From Brevundimonas vesicularis (lineage in GTDB: Bacteria > Pseudomonadota > Alphaproteobacteria > Caulobacterales > Caulobacteraceae): 39,892 nucleotides of DNA. The position numbers and the translations under genes were made by a program. The notes beneath the pieces were generated by a model. The model was not told where the DNA came from. It searched no databases and saw only the letters and a program-made list of their open reading frames with translations. The stretch spans positions 1-39,892 of the forward strand of contig NZ_JACHLJ010000007.1 in the NCBI RefSeq assembly GCF_014204545.1. The letters are read 5' to 3'. This document shows positions 1 to 8,310 of the stretch, piece by piece (the first letter of the stretch is position 1; the number at the start of each line of letters is the position of its first letter).

Positions 1-32
1 CCGCCGGCCGGCCCGTTTCCGAGCGAGGCGGC

Positions 33-61
33 TCTATACGGACCACCAACTTTGTCAGCAA
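33..61 (-). promoter_or_regulatory. Possible sigma70 promoter pointing off the left edge
   Basis: Read on the minus strand, TTGCTG (56-61) and TATAGA (33-38) are separated by 17 bases, a standard -35/-10 geometry. It would drive a transcript leaving the window to the left and diverges from nothing in view. No gene is recognisable in bases 1-127. The match is by eye and only partial to consensus. Confidence 0.3.
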
Positions 62-127
62 GCGGATTCTGACCAACAAGGGGAAGTTTCTCGCAAAACC
101 GGAATCGGCAAACGGCGCGCGCCCCTC

Positions 128-553
128 TCAGCCTGCAATATAGGTCCGCAAGCTCTCGGCCTCATGGGCGTGCTCGGCGATCTGGCACTTCACCACGTCG
201 CCGATGGAGATGACGCCGACCAGACGATCCCCCTGCATGACCGGCAGATGCCGGATGCGCCGATCGGTCATGCGGGTCATCAAGGCCGACATCTCCTCGG
301 CCGGTTCGGCATAGATCACCTTGGCCGTCATATAGTCGGCGACCGGACGGTCCAGCGCATCGGCGCCGTCGGCCGCCAAGGCCTTGACCACATCGCGTTC
401 TGAAAACACCCCGACCACTTGGTCGCCGTCACAAACGACCAACGCCCCTACCCGCTTCTGCTCCAGTTCTGCGCACGCCTGCGTCACCGTCAGATCCGGC
501 GCGATCGAGAAGACGGCGTTTCCCTTGGTCTTGAGGATTTCGGCGACGAACAT
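128..553 (-). CDS. CBS-domain pair protein
   Basis: A 141-residue protein made almost only of two CBS domains (about residues 8-60 and 75-130). The second repeat carries the typical RRIRHLPVM and GDRLVGVISIGDVV segments. Stand-alone CBS pairs bind adenine nucleotides or related ligands and act as energy or redox sensors; this subfamily is common in alphaproteobacteria. The ATG at 553 is preceded by an AGAAGGGA ribosome-binding site. No catalytic domain is fused, so the partner or target is unknown. It lies downstream of, and in the same direction as, the rhomboid gene, about 100 bases away. Confidence 0.9.
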   Translation of the reverse strand: MFVAEILKTKGNAVFSIAPDLTVTQACAELEQKRVGALVVCDGDQVVGVFSERDVVKALAADGADALDRPVADYMTAKVIYAEPAEEMSALMTRMTDRRIRHLPVMQGDRLVGVISIGDVVKCQIAEHAHEAESLRTYIAG

Positions 554-615
554 CGCGGTCCCTTCTCTCTATAAGAGACGACCGCAGGGCCGGAATGGCG
601 ACAGGGCCGCTCAGG

Positions 616-630
616 GAGCGATGATCGCTC
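616..630 (-). terminator. Short hairpin between rhomboid and CBS genes
   Basis: A perfect 6-bp stem (GAGCGA / TCGCTC) with a 3-base loop lies just past the end of the rhomboid gene. There is no following T run, so it may be a weak terminator or an RNA-stability element. Low confidence. Confidence 0.22.
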
Positions 631-655
631 AGCCCCCGTCCGGAATCAACGCTTC

Positions 656-1327
656 TCAGCGATCAGGCGCGGCGCCCCTTCCGAACATCCGCCCCAAGGG
701 ACCGATGGCCAGAAAGCCGACGACGAACCCGACCGCATGCGCTTCCCAGGCGATCCTCGCTCCCTCGGCGCCGGGCAGACCGCCTATCATTCCGGTCACG
801 GCGTTGACCGCCATCCAGGTGATGGCCGCGCCGATCACGCGGCGATCGCCCATCGGCAGCACCCTGCCCTGTCCGCCCAGCAGCCGTGTCGCGGCCCCGA
901 TCAGGCCGAAGACGGCGCCGGACGCACCGACCATCGGCTCGCTGGATCCCCAGTGGATCAGTCCATAGCCCAGCGACGCCAACACGCCGCACACCAGATA
1001 GAAGAGCAGAAAGACCGTCGGACCAACCTTGGTCCCGAACAGCCGCGCCACCGGCGTCCCGAACGCCAGCGCGGCCACCGCATTCATGATGGCGTGGGTC
1101 CAGCCGCCGTGCAGCAGCATGGCCGTCACCAGCCCGCCCCATCGCCCCTGCTCCAGATCAATGGGCGCGAAGGCCATGCTCATGCCCATGTCGGGCAGGT
1201 CGCGCTGGAAGAAATAGAGTGTCGGCATCGACGCCGCGATCAACAGCACGACCAGCGGCACGTTGAACATCGGCTCTCGCGCCGGGCGGCTGTTCGGCGG
1301 ATCGAATCGACCGGATGCGTCTGACAT
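656..1327 (-). CDS. Rhomboid family intramembrane serine protease
   Basis: A 223-residue multi-pass membrane protein. The rhomboid signature is complete: HGGWTHAIMN at about 73-82 (TM2 histidine and asparagine), the nucleophile motif GASG with Ser136, and the general-base histidine at 197 in WEAHAVGF. Rhomboids cleave transmembrane segments within the inner membrane; the substrate cannot be told from sequence. Six or more hydrophobic segments follow a hydrophilic N-terminus of about 20 residues. It runs divergently from the holdfast-anchor operon, with about 120 bases between them. Confidence 0.94.
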   Translation of the reverse strand: MSDASGRFDPPNSRPAREPMFNVPLVVLLIAASMPTLYFFQRDLPDMGMSMAFAPIDLEQGRWGGLVTAMLLHGGWTHAIMNAVAALAFGTPVARLFGTKVGPTVFLLFYLVCGVLASLGYGLIHWGSSEPMVGASGAVFGLIGAATRLLGGQGRVLPMGDRRVIGAAITWMAVNAVTGMIGGLPGAEGARIAWEAHAVGFVVGFLAIGPLGRMFGRGAAPDR

Positions 1328-1370
1328 GACGCCACAAATGCTCAGTGACCTGCGTCACATCAAGCGCTTC

Positions 1371-1383
1371 TTAATAACCTTAA
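1371..1383 (+). promoter_or_regulatory. Paired TTAA half-sites upstream of hfaA (CtrA-like, odd spacing)
   Basis: TTAA (1371-1374) and TTAA (1380-1383) form an AT-rich island in GC-rich DNA, 64 bases before the hfaA start. The CtrA consensus is TTAA-N7-TTAA. Here the gap is 5, so this is either a degenerate site or part of a -10 region. It lies where control of the hfa operon, and perhaps of the divergent rhomboid gene, is expected. Confidence 0.3.
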
Positions 1384-1446
1384 TGCAGGTTGGGGTGCGG
1401 ATCACGCTCGTGGTCCGGCGTCCGTTTGTGCGCGAGGAACCCTGGA

Positions 1447-1887
1447 ATGCCCGCCAAGAGGCTGTTTGTATCCACCGCCGTCATGGCCTTCGCCGCCGCT
1501 GCAAGCGTGCCGGCGATGGCGCAGTCGACGGGTTCGGGCGGCGCAGCGCGCTTCCAGCAAGGCTATGGCGGTGCGCGTACGGCCGCCAATACGGCCGCGA
1601 CCGGCTATACGCGTGACGCCAACGGCAATCGGCTGATCGTCAACGGCATAATCCAGTCCGGCGCCTCATCCTATTCCAGCCAGTCCGGCGGCGCGGCCTC
1701 GGCCTATGCCGGCGCAGGCGCCTCCAGCAACGGCGGCACGACCATCGGCGGCTCCACCGCCATCGGCAATCAGCTGAACGTGGTGGTCCAGGGCAGCCGC
1801 AACACCGTCATCGTCAACTCGACCCAGACCAACACCGGCGCCATCAACGCCGGTACGGCCCTGAACGGGAACATCAACCTGCCATGA
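1447..1887 (+). CDS. hfaA: Holdfast attachment protein HfaA (curlin-like)
   Basis: A 146-residue secreted protein and first gene of the holdfast-anchor operon. In Caulobacter, HfaA, HfaB and HfaD anchor the adhesive holdfast polysaccharide to the cell envelope. An in-frame start further upstream would put a basic, non-signal-like stretch ahead of the signal peptide, so the ATG at 1447 is chosen. It has GAGGA 8 bases upstream and a clean signal peptide ending AMA-Q at about residue 26. The mature part is Gly/Ser/Ala/Asn-rich. Residues 105-145 contain AIGN, then QTNTG 19 residues later, the same pattern as each HfaD repeat. Its stop overlaps the hfaB start (ATGA). Confidence 0.92.
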   Translation: MPAKRLFVSTAVMAFAAAASVPAMAQSTGSGGAARFQQGYGGARTAANTAATGYTRDANGNRLIVNGIIQSGASSYSSQSGGAASAYAGAGASSNGGTTIGGSTAIGNQLNVVVQGSRNTVIVNSTQTNTGAINAGTALNGNINLP

Positions 1888-2900
1888 GCCGCCGTCATCT
1901 CATCAAGGGGGCCGCCGCCGTCTCGGCCGTCGCCCTTCTGCTCGCCGGCTGCGTCAGCCCGGTCGCGGGTCCGTCGGGTCAATATGCGACGCCGATCGGC
2001 AATGCCCCGGTGACCGCCAACCCGACACCCTATTCCGCCGCGCTCTATTGCCTGGCCGACTACGCGCGTCGCTACAACCTGCCTTCGCCGCGCATGGCTG
2101 TCGGCCGGATCAGCGACTACACCGGCACAGTGTCGTCCGACGGCGGTCGCCAGATCACCGGCGGCGCGTCCCTGATGGCGAACTCGGCGCTGGCCAAGGC
2201 CGGCGCCCGCATCGTCGAACGCTACGACACCTCGGTGTCCGAGCTTGAGCTGCGCTACGCCAACAACAAGCTGATCGGCGACCAGGCCCCCGACGCCAAG
2301 GGCCCCGAAGACACGCAATACCGCCGCATCCTGGCGGGTCAGGTGCCGGGCTCCGACTTCTATGTGGTCGGCGGCATCACCGAGGTGAACTACAACATCC
2401 GCTCAGGCGGCTTCGACATCGCCGGCGGCGAGGTCGACAGCAACCGTCCCGGCTCGGGCATCGTCAATCACCGCGTCTATGTGATGAACATCGCCATGGA
2501 CCTGCGCCTGGTCCAGACGACCACGCTGGAGGTCGTCGATGTCGTCTCCTATCAGAAGCAGATCATCGGCCGCGAAATCTCGGCCGGCGTGTTCGACTTC
2601 CTGAACGGCAATGTCTTCGACATCTCGGCCGGCACCGGCGGGATGGAGCCGACGCAGCTGGCCGTCCGCGCCCTGGTCGAACGGGCCACGGTCGAGTTCA
2701 TGGCCAACCTCTATGGCGCCCCCGGCCCCGAAATCTGCCTGAACCCCGCCAATGACCCGCTCGGCGATTCCACGGTCGGCCCGACCGGCGGCTATTATCC
2801 GGCCTATCCCACTCAGGACACCAACAATGGCCAGACCCGTGCCGATCCGTCTCGTTGGCATGATGGCCGCGACGGCGACGTTCGCCGCACTCGCCACTGA
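1884..2900 (+). CDS. hfaB: Holdfast anchor lipoprotein HfaB (CsgG family)
   Basis: A 338-residue outer-membrane lipoprotein of the CsgG/HfaB family. The signal peptide ends in the lipobox LLAGC (acylated Cys23). The body has the CsgG-like pattern: MAVGRISDYTG near residue 72, a glycine-rich transmembrane-hairpin region, and a C-terminal ALVERATVEFM helix. CsgG proteins form the export pore for curli subunits; HfaB is the matching secretion and assembly component for HfaA and HfaD. It starts in a 4-base overlap with hfaA. Its last 74 bases overlap the hfaD start in another frame, and those C-terminal residues are low-complexity and hydrophilic. Confidence 0.94.
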   Translation: MSRRHLIKGAAAVSAVALLLAGCVSPVAGPSGQYATPIGNAPVTANPTPYSAALYCLADYARRYNLPSPRMAVGRISDYTGTVSSDGGRQITGGASLMANSALAKAGARIVERYDTSVSELELRYANNKLIGDQAPDAKGPEDTQYRRILAGQVPGSDFYVVGGITEVNYNIRSGGFDIAGGEVDSNRPGSGIVNHRVYVMNIAMDLRLVQTTTLEVVDVVSYQKQIIGREISAGVFDFLNGNVFDISAGTGGMEPTQLAVRALVERATVEFMANLYGAPGPEICLNPANDPLGDSTVGPTGGYYPAYPTQDTNNGQTRADPSRWHDGRDGDVRRTRH

Positions 2901-4086
2901 GGCGAGCGCGCAGCAGACGCCGGCCTGCGATCCGCAAGCCGGCGAAACCTGCTCCAGCACCCAGACCCAGACCGGCGACGTCACCGGCCTGGTGGACATC
3001 GACCTGTCCCTCGATCAGTTGACCGTCAGTACAAACGCCCAGGGCAATGCGCTCGCGGGCGGGGTCACGGCCGCCTCCGCCGGCCTGATCTCGCGCCAGT
3101 CGATGACCGGCGCCACGGTGGCCCGCAGCAATGTGGTCGTGAACGGAGAGGCCGACGGTCAGCTCAGCGTCGATACGACCGCGCGCGGCAACTATCTCGG
3201 CGTCACCACCGATCGCGCGACCTTCGCCGTGGACTCGAGCCAGTCCGCGACCGGCGACCGGGTCGAGGCGGGCACCTATGTTCAGGCGCCGAACGGCCGC
3301 GTTCTGCAGGGTGGTTTCGCCACCAGCACCGCCGTCGCCAACACCGTCGCCCTGGGCGGCCCCTCCTCATCCCTGACCGGCGTCATCGACCAGAGGGCCC
3401 AGACCACCGTCTTCGCCGAGACCGTCGCCGACGTTCAATACATCCCCGCGCCTGCCACCTTCTCGTCCCAGGCCGTCGCCAATGCGGTCCAGACCAATAC
3501 GACCGGCGCCTCGCACCAGGATCTGGGCATTCGCCAATCGAACGCCGCCTCGACGACCGAGGCGCGCACCGACGTCTATGTCGACAACGGCTGGGACCTG
3601 ACGGTCGGCGCCAACGCCGGAGCCAACCAGGCGATCACCGCCAACGCCGGCGGCTCCATGCTGATCCAGACGGACCAAGCCAACGCCGGCCGCGTCCGCG
3701 CCGACGCCCGCGTCCAGACCAATCTCCAGGGCCAGACGGTTCTGGCGGCCCGCAGCGTCGCCAACGAGACGGTCGCCGGCAACAACGACATCTATCTGAA
3801 GCTGGACAACACCCAGCTGAACACCGGCGGGGTCGAGGCCAACGCAACCTATGTCGGCGTCAACGGCTATGACGCCTATGTCGGCTCCGACGCGGTCGGC
3901 AATGCGGTGACGGGCTATGCCTGTTCCCAGTGCGGCGGCGACGTCAACGTCAACAACAACCAGACCAACAGCGGCAATGTCACCGCGACCACCAACGCCA
4001 CGGTCTCGTCCGGACGCACCGCCGTTGTCGGCGCCAACGCCGTCGGCAACAGCGCCAGCTTCTACATCAGCCGCCCCGGCGGCTGA
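2827..4086 (+). CDS. hfaD: Holdfast anchor surface protein HfaD, built of ~48-residue repeats
   Basis: A 419-residue secreted protein, third gene of the hfa operon. The ATG at 2827 gives a signal peptide ending ASA-Q at about 28; starts upstream only add a basic stretch read through the hfaB tail. After the signal the protein is Asn/Ala/Thr/Gly-rich and organised in about seven degenerate repeats. A [V/A]xN motif recurs at residues 74, 122, 172, 219, 267, 313, 359 and 408, each followed 17-20 residues later by a Q-centred motif such as QTNSGNV. This suggests a stacked beta fold. HfaD is known to anchor holdfast at the cell surface. No hfaC-like ABC gene follows. Confidence 0.92.
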   Translation: MARPVPIRLVGMMAATATFAALATEASAQQTPACDPQAGETCSSTQTQTGDVTGLVDIDLSLDQLTVSTNAQGNALAGGVTAASAGLISRQSMTGATVARSNVVVNGEADGQLSVDTTARGNYLGVTTDRATFAVDSSQSATGDRVEAGTYVQAPNGRVLQGGFATSTAVANTVALGGPSSSLTGVIDQRAQTTVFAETVADVQYIPAPATFSSQAVANAVQTNTTGASHQDLGIRQSNAASTTEARTDVYVDNGWDLTVGANAGANQAITANAGGSMLIQTDQANAGRVRADARVQTNLQGQTVLAARSVANETVAGNNDIYLKLDNTQLNTGGVEANATYVGVNGYDAYVGSDAVGNAVTGYACSQCGGDVNVNNNQTNSGNVTATTNATVSSGRTAVVGANAVGNSASFYISRPGG

Positions 4087-4196
4087 TCCGAACATGACAA
4101 GTCGGTAAGGTTTGCCAGCCCCGCTTGTGGCGAAGGCAAGCACCCTTTACACGTCCGACATCGCGCCATCGGGGGTTGCGGTTTCGGAGTGATATC

Positions 4197-7082
4197 ATGC
4201 GTTCTGCGCGTCATCTGCTGCTTGTCGCCGTTTCGGGACTGGCCCTGACCACCGGGGCGTTCGCCGCCCCTGCTCTCGCCCAAACCGCGCCGCCCGCTGC
4301 GGCCGCCGCCGGTCAGGTCGCGCCGTCCGCCCCCTGGGCCCAGGCCGCCAGCGACATCCCCGCCGATCCGGCCGTCCGTTACGGCCTGCTGCCCAACGGC
4401 ATGCGCTACGCCCTGCTGCACAATGCGACGCCTCCGGGCCAGGCCTCCTTCCGCCTGCGCATCGACGCCGGCTCGCTGATGGAGCGCGACGATCAGAAGG
4501 GTCTGGCTCACTTCATGGAGCACATGGCCTTCAACGGCACCAAGGACGTGCCGGAGAACGAGATGCTGCGCATTCTGGAGCGCCTGGGTCTGGCCTTCGG
4601 CGCCGACACCAACGCCTTCACCAGCTTCGACCAGACCGCCTATATGCTGGAGTTGCCCAACACCAAGGACGAGACGGTCGATCCCAGCCTGCACATCCTG
4701 CGCGAGATGATGTCGGCGGCCCTGATGGCGCCGGACGCCATCGATTCCGAACGCGGCGTCATCGTCGGCGAAGAACGGACCCGCGACACGCCGCAACTGC
4801 GCGTGCTGAAGACCCAGCTCGGCCTTCTGGCGCCCGGCCAGCGTCTGTCGGAACGCCTGCCCATCGGCGACCTCGACATCATCCGCACCGCGCCGCGCCA
4901 GCGCTTCGTCGACTTCTACGACGCCTACTATCGCCCCTCGCGCGCCACCTTCATCGCCGTGGGCGACTTCGACGTGGATGCGATGGAGGCCAAGGTCCGG
5001 GCCGCCTTCGGCAACTGGACGCCGACCGCCGCCGATGGTCCGGAGCCTGACCTGGGAACCGTCGCCCCGCGTCAACCGCAGACCAGCATCCTGGTCGAGC
5101 CGGGCATCCAGTCCTCGATCCAGATCAACTGGATCAAGGCCCCGGACCTCAGCCCCGACACGGCCGCCGAACGCGCCGCCGACGTCCGTCGCGGCCTGGG
5201 CCTGGCCGTGCTGAACCGTCGCCTGGGTGAGATCGCCCGCGCCGACAACCCGCCCTTCATCGGCGCCGGCGCCGGCTATCAGTCGCTGTTCGACAGCCTG
5301 GACGCCGGCACCCTGTCGGTCGCCTTCAATCCCGGCGGCTGGCAGCGCGCGCTGGAAAGCGTCGAACAGGAAAGCCGTCGCCTGGCCGAATACGGCGTCA
5401 GCGACGCCGAGCTTCAGCGCGAAATCGTCAACACCCGCACCGCGCTTCAGAACGCTGTCGCATCGGCCGCGACCCGTTCGACCCCGGCCTTGGCGACCGG
5501 CCTTCTGGGCGCCGTCAACGACGACCAGGTCTTCAGCGCGCCCCAGACCAACCTCGATCTGTTCAACAAGGCCGTCGAAGGCCTGACCGTCGACCAGGTC
5601 AATCAGGCGACCAAGACGGTGTTCGAGGGCCAGGGCCCGCTGCTTCTGTTCAGCTCGCCCGTCCCGGTCGAGGGCGGCGAGGCCGCCGTCACCGCTGCGC
5701 TGGAAGCCTCGCGCAACACCCCGGTTCAGGCCCGCGCCGCCGAGGCCGAGCTGAAGTGGCCCTATGCTGACTTCGGCGCCCCGGCGGTCCCCGCCGCCCG
5801 TTCGGAAGTCGCAGATCTGGGCGCGACCCTGGTCCGCTTCCCGAACGGCACGCTGCTGAACATCAAGAAGACGGACTTCCGCGCCGATCAGATTCTGGTC
5901 AGCGCCCGCACCGGTCTTGGCGAACTGGGCCTGCCTGCCGACACCCTGTCGCCCCTGTCGATGGCCAGCACCGTCCTGGCCCCCGGCGGTCTGGGCAAGC
6001 TCAGCCTGGACGAAATGAACCGCGTGCTCAGCGGCCGCACCTACAGCGCCGCCGTCAATCAGGCTGGCGACGCCTATATCTTCGCCGGCGCCACCAAGCC
6101 CGCCGACCTCCAGCTGGAGCTTCAGGTCCTGGCCGCCTATCTGACTGATCCGGGTCTGCGCGGCGCCTCGTTCGAACAGACCAAGGCCATGTTCCCGCAG
6201 ATCCTGGCCCAGCTGGGCGCCACGCCGCGCGGCGTCTTCCAACGCGACGGCTCGGGCCTGCTGGCCAGCGGCGACGCGCGTGAGACGACCCCGACCGCCG
6301 AACAGATCGCCGCGATCCAGATCGACGACATCCGTTCCGGCGTTCGCTCGGCCCTGGCCCAGGGTCCGGTCGAGATCACCGTCGTCGGCGATGTTGATAT
6401 TGACGCGGTCATCGCCGCCGTCGGCTCGACCTTCGGCGCCCTGCCCTCGCGCGGCGAGGCGCCCACACCGCCCGCGGGCTCGACGGTGCGCAAGTTCCCG
6501 GCCCCGACCGCTACGCCGGTCCAGCTGTATCACACCGGACCCGCCGAACAGGCGCTGGGCTTCGTCGCCTGGCCGACCACCGACCAGGTTGAAGATCGCA
6601 AGACCGCGCGTCAGCTGTCGATCCTGTCGGACGTGCTGCAACTGCGCCTGAACGACGAAATCCGTGAGAAGCAGGGCCTGGCCTATTCGCCCAGCGCCGG
6701 CTCGACCGCCTCGGACAACTATCCGGGCTACGGCTTCATCTCGGTGACTGCGGAAACCCCGCCGGCCGCACTGCCCAAGCTGTTCGAGACGGTGGACGCC
6801 ATCGCCGCCGACCTGCGCGACAATCCGATCAGCGAGGATGAACTGAACCGCGCCCGTCGCCCGGCCGTCGAGCGCATCCGTCGCAGCATGGCCGACAATG
6901 GCTATTGGCTGACCCAACTGTCGCAGGCCCAGAGCGATCCGGCGACGCTGGACCAGACCCGCAACCAGATCGCCACCCTGGAAGCCGTCACCGCCGCCGA
7001 CCTTCAGGCCCTGGCTCGCCAGTATCTGAAGGCCGACAGCGCCTGGCGCGCCACCGTCACCGCTCAACCGGCGGCCCAGTAA
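4197..7082 (+). CDS. Secreted M16 (pitrilysin) family zinc peptidase
   Basis: A 961-residue protein. The ATG at 4197 is chosen over an upstream in-frame ATG because it gives a signal peptide (MRSARHLLLV... to ALAQ, about residue 29). The inverted zinc motif HxxEH is HFMEH at 105-109 and the third ligand is Glu185, 76 residues later, as in pitrilysin. The second half (from about 540) is a catalytically dead M16 domain with the REKQGLAYS segment typical of substrate-binding halves, so one chain forms the whole clam shell. Members resemble periplasmic PqqL/YhjJ-type peptidases that degrade peptides. It lies 110 bases after hfaD in the same direction; a link with holdfast is possible but unproven. 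Confidence 0.93.
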   Translation: MRSARHLLLVAVSGLALTTGAFAAPALAQTAPPAAAAAGQVAPSAPWAQAASDIPADPAVRYGLLPNGMRYALLHNATPPGQASFRLRIDAGSLMERDDQKGLAHFMEHMAFNGTKDVPENEMLRILERLGLAFGADTNAFTSFDQTAYMLELPNTKDETVDPSLHILREMMSAALMAPDAIDSERGVIVGEERTRDTPQLRVLKTQLGLLAPGQRLSERLPIGDLDIIRTAPRQRFVDFYDAYYRPSRATFIAVGDFDVDAMEAKVRAAFGNWTPTAADGPEPDLGTVAPRQPQTSILVEPGIQSSIQINWIKAPDLSPDTAAERAADVRRGLGLAVLNRRLGEIARADNPPFIGAGAGYQSLFDSLDAGTLSVAFNPGGWQRALESVEQESRRLAEYGVSDAELQREIVNTRTALQNAVASAATRSTPALATGLLGAVNDDQVFSAPQTNLDLFNKAVEGLTVDQVNQATKTVFEGQGPLLLFSSPVPVEGGEAAVTAALEASRNTPVQARAAEAELKWPYADFGAPAVPAARSEVADLGATLVRFPNGTLLNIKKTDFRADQILVSARTGLGELGLPADTLSPLSMASTVLAPGGLGKLSLDEMNRVLSGRTYSAAVNQAGDAYIFAGATKPADLQLELQVLAAYLTDPGLRGASFEQTKAMFPQILAQLGATPRGVFQRDGSGLLASGDARETTPTAEQIAAIQIDDIRSGVRSALAQGPVEITVVGDVDIDAVIAAVGSTFGALPSRGEAPTPPAGSTVRKFPAPTATPVQLYHTGPAEQALGFVAWPTTDQVEDRKTARQLSILSDVLQLRLNDEIREKQGLAYSPSAGSTASDNYPGYGFISVTAETPPAALPKLFETVDAIAADLRDNPISEDELNRARRPAVERIRRSMADNGYWLTQLSQAQSDPATLDQTRNQIATLEAVTAADLQALARQYLKADSAWRATVTAQPAAQ

Positions 7083-7090
7083 CGCCCACG

Positions 7091-7121
7091 AAAAAGGCCC
7101 CGGTTCTCGCGAACCGGGGCC
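7091..7121 (-). terminator. Rho-independent terminator (minus strand)
   Basis: A perfect 11-bp stem (7096-7106 with 7111-7121) encloses a 4-base loop. On the minus strand it is followed by five T (7095-7091), so it terminates the Asn-rich secreted-protein gene ending at 7211. It may also help end transcription of the M16 gene from the other side, where there is no T run. Confidence 0.8.
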
Positions 7122-7210
7122 AGTCGTCAGGATCGTCGACGGAGAGCCGACGGTCCTCTTGTCTCATGTCCCGCCTGATCGGCGGCTGAACGGGCGTGTT
7201 TAGGTCCGGT

Positions 7211-8107
7211 TCAGAAGACCCGGCCGCCGACGCCGCCGTCCAGGGTGATCACCCCGGTCAGCACGGTCGCGCTCTCGACCTGCTCCTCACGGTATTCGGT
7301 GTATTCCTCTTCGCGATACATCGTCAGGATCTTGATCCCGGCGCCGTAGCGACGCAGCAGCGAACGCTCGTTGCAATCCCGCTCGGGCTTCTCGGGCCGG
7401 CATTCCAGCTTGCCGCCCGTTCCGTACCACAGCGCCTCATGCTTGCGGCAGGTCAGGGTCGTGCCGTGATCGAAGCTGATGTCGCCGTTGTAGTCGGCGA
7501 TGGTCGCCTGCAGCCAGGTGCCCGACAGGCAGCGATACAGCTCGCCCTCGAACCCTTCGGCGATCTCGCGGTCCGGCCGCACCTGCGAGGCGGGGTGCGG
7601 CACCTGGCGGTCGTCGATGCAGACGGCCTGGATCACGACCCGCTTCATCATGCTGCGGAAGGCGCTGTAGGGGGTGCGCACGGTCTGGGCGATCACGCCC
7701 TCGACGGCCAGGCCCTGGATCGTGGTCGGATAGGGTTGATCGACGCTGACATAGGCCGCGCCGCCGCCTCCGCCGAAGCTGCCCGAGAACCCGCCGGCGC
7801 GCGCATTGACATAGGACCGCGCGCCCGCGTTGGCGTTGGCCCCGGCGCCCGCGTTCGCATTGGCGCTCGCGCCAAGGTTCACGTTCACATTGACGTTGGT
7901 GTTGATGTTGCCGTTCCAGTTGCCGTTGGAGCCGCAGTTCACGCCATTCCCGCATGAGGGCGGCTCGGGCGGAGGCGGCGGCTCGCACGAGGTGCAGGGC
8001 GGCGGCTGACAGCCGGACGTGCATTGCGCCAGCGCGGCTCCGGCGCCCGCCGAGACGGCGAGACCGGCCGCCAGGCCCAGCATCCATTTCGTGATCCGCA
8101 GCCGCAT
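7211..8107 (-). CDS. Secreted Asn-rich protein of unknown function
   Basis: A 298-residue protein with a clear signal peptide (to about residue 27, ending ALAQ). Next comes a Cys/Pro-rich segment (CTSGC, PPPCTSC, PPPPPEPPSC; about 28-52). An Asn/Val/Ala-rich run with alternating NVNVNV and NANAGAGANANAG (about 55-95) and a glycine patch follow. Residues from about 115 form a globular C-terminal domain with several cysteines (VCIDD, YRCLSG, LTCRKH, LECRPE, DCNER) that look disulfide-bonded. The Asn repeats recall curli or surface proteins, but no family is recognised. A GGGAG ribosome site precedes the ATG. It is monocistronic, with its own terminator. Confidence 0.8.
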   Translation of the reverse strand: MRLRITKWMLGLAAGLAVSAGAGAALAQCTSGCQPPPCTSCEPPPPPEPPSCGNGVNCGSNGNWNGNINTNVNVNVNLGASANANAGAGANANAGARSYVNARAGGFSGSFGGGGGAAYVSVDQPYPTTIQGLAVEGVIAQTVRTPYSAFRSMMKRVVIQAVCIDDRQVPHPASQVRPDREIAEGFEGELYRCLSGTWLQATIADYNGDISFDHGTTLTCRKHEALWYGTGGKLECRPEKPERDCNERSLLRRYGAGIKILTMYREEEYTEYREEQVESATVLTGVITLDGGVGGRVF

Positions 8108-8135
8108 CGGCGGGAACTCCCAAGCGAATATCGTG

Positions 8136-8159
8136 TCGGCCGAACAAGATTTCGGCCGA
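8136..8159. promoter_or_regulatory. 9-bp perfect inverted repeat upstream of the Asn-rich secreted gene
   Basis: TCGGCCGAA (8136-8144) and TTCGGCCGA (8151-8159) form a perfect palindrome with a 6-base spacer, 29 bases upstream of the minus-strand start at 8107. It could be an operator or a 5'-UTR hairpin of that gene. Nothing identifies a binding protein. Confidence 0.35.
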
Positions 8160-8259
8160 TCCTCCCGTCACAAAACCGCAAAAGCCTTTCGTTTCCGTTG
8201 ATACGGCGCGCGCTTCGGGATGGCGCAATGCCGCATCCGTCTGCTAGACCGCCCGCACA

Positions 8260-8310
8260 ATGACCGTCCGCGTCTCCATTCGCCTGATTTCGATTAGCTG
8301 CCCGGCGTAG
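8260..8310 (+). CDS. Putative 16-residue ileS leader peptide rich in isoleucine
   Basis: ATG at 8260 to TAG at 8308-8310 encodes MTVRVSIRLISISCPA. Three of 16 codons are Ile (residues 7, 10, 12), and all three are ATT, although ATC dominates in the neighbouring genes. The ORF ends inside the 5' arm of a stem-loop and lies 113 bases before ileS. There is no Shine-Dalgarno, but a GCTAGACC -10-like element (8243-8250) ends 9 bases upstream, which would make the transcript almost leaderless. This is the expected layout of an amino-acid attenuation leader responding to charged tRNA-Ile. The function is inferred; a chance ORF is not excluded. Confidence 0.4.
   Translation: MTVRVSIRLISISCPA

Noticed and set aside
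1..127. A coding end or RNA gene at the left edge
   Set aside because: No frame or RNA motif could be recognised in so short a stretch.
2752..2826. An earlier in-frame ATG for hfaD at 2752
   Set aside because: It adds a basic non-signal stretch; the ATG at 2827 opens a clean signal peptide.
4062..7067. A 1001-codon open frame on the minus strand opposite the M16 gene
   Set aside because: It is a codon-position shadow in high-GC DNA: Gly/Arg/Ala/Val-rich, with no domain, and fully opposite a gene with a complete M16 motif set.
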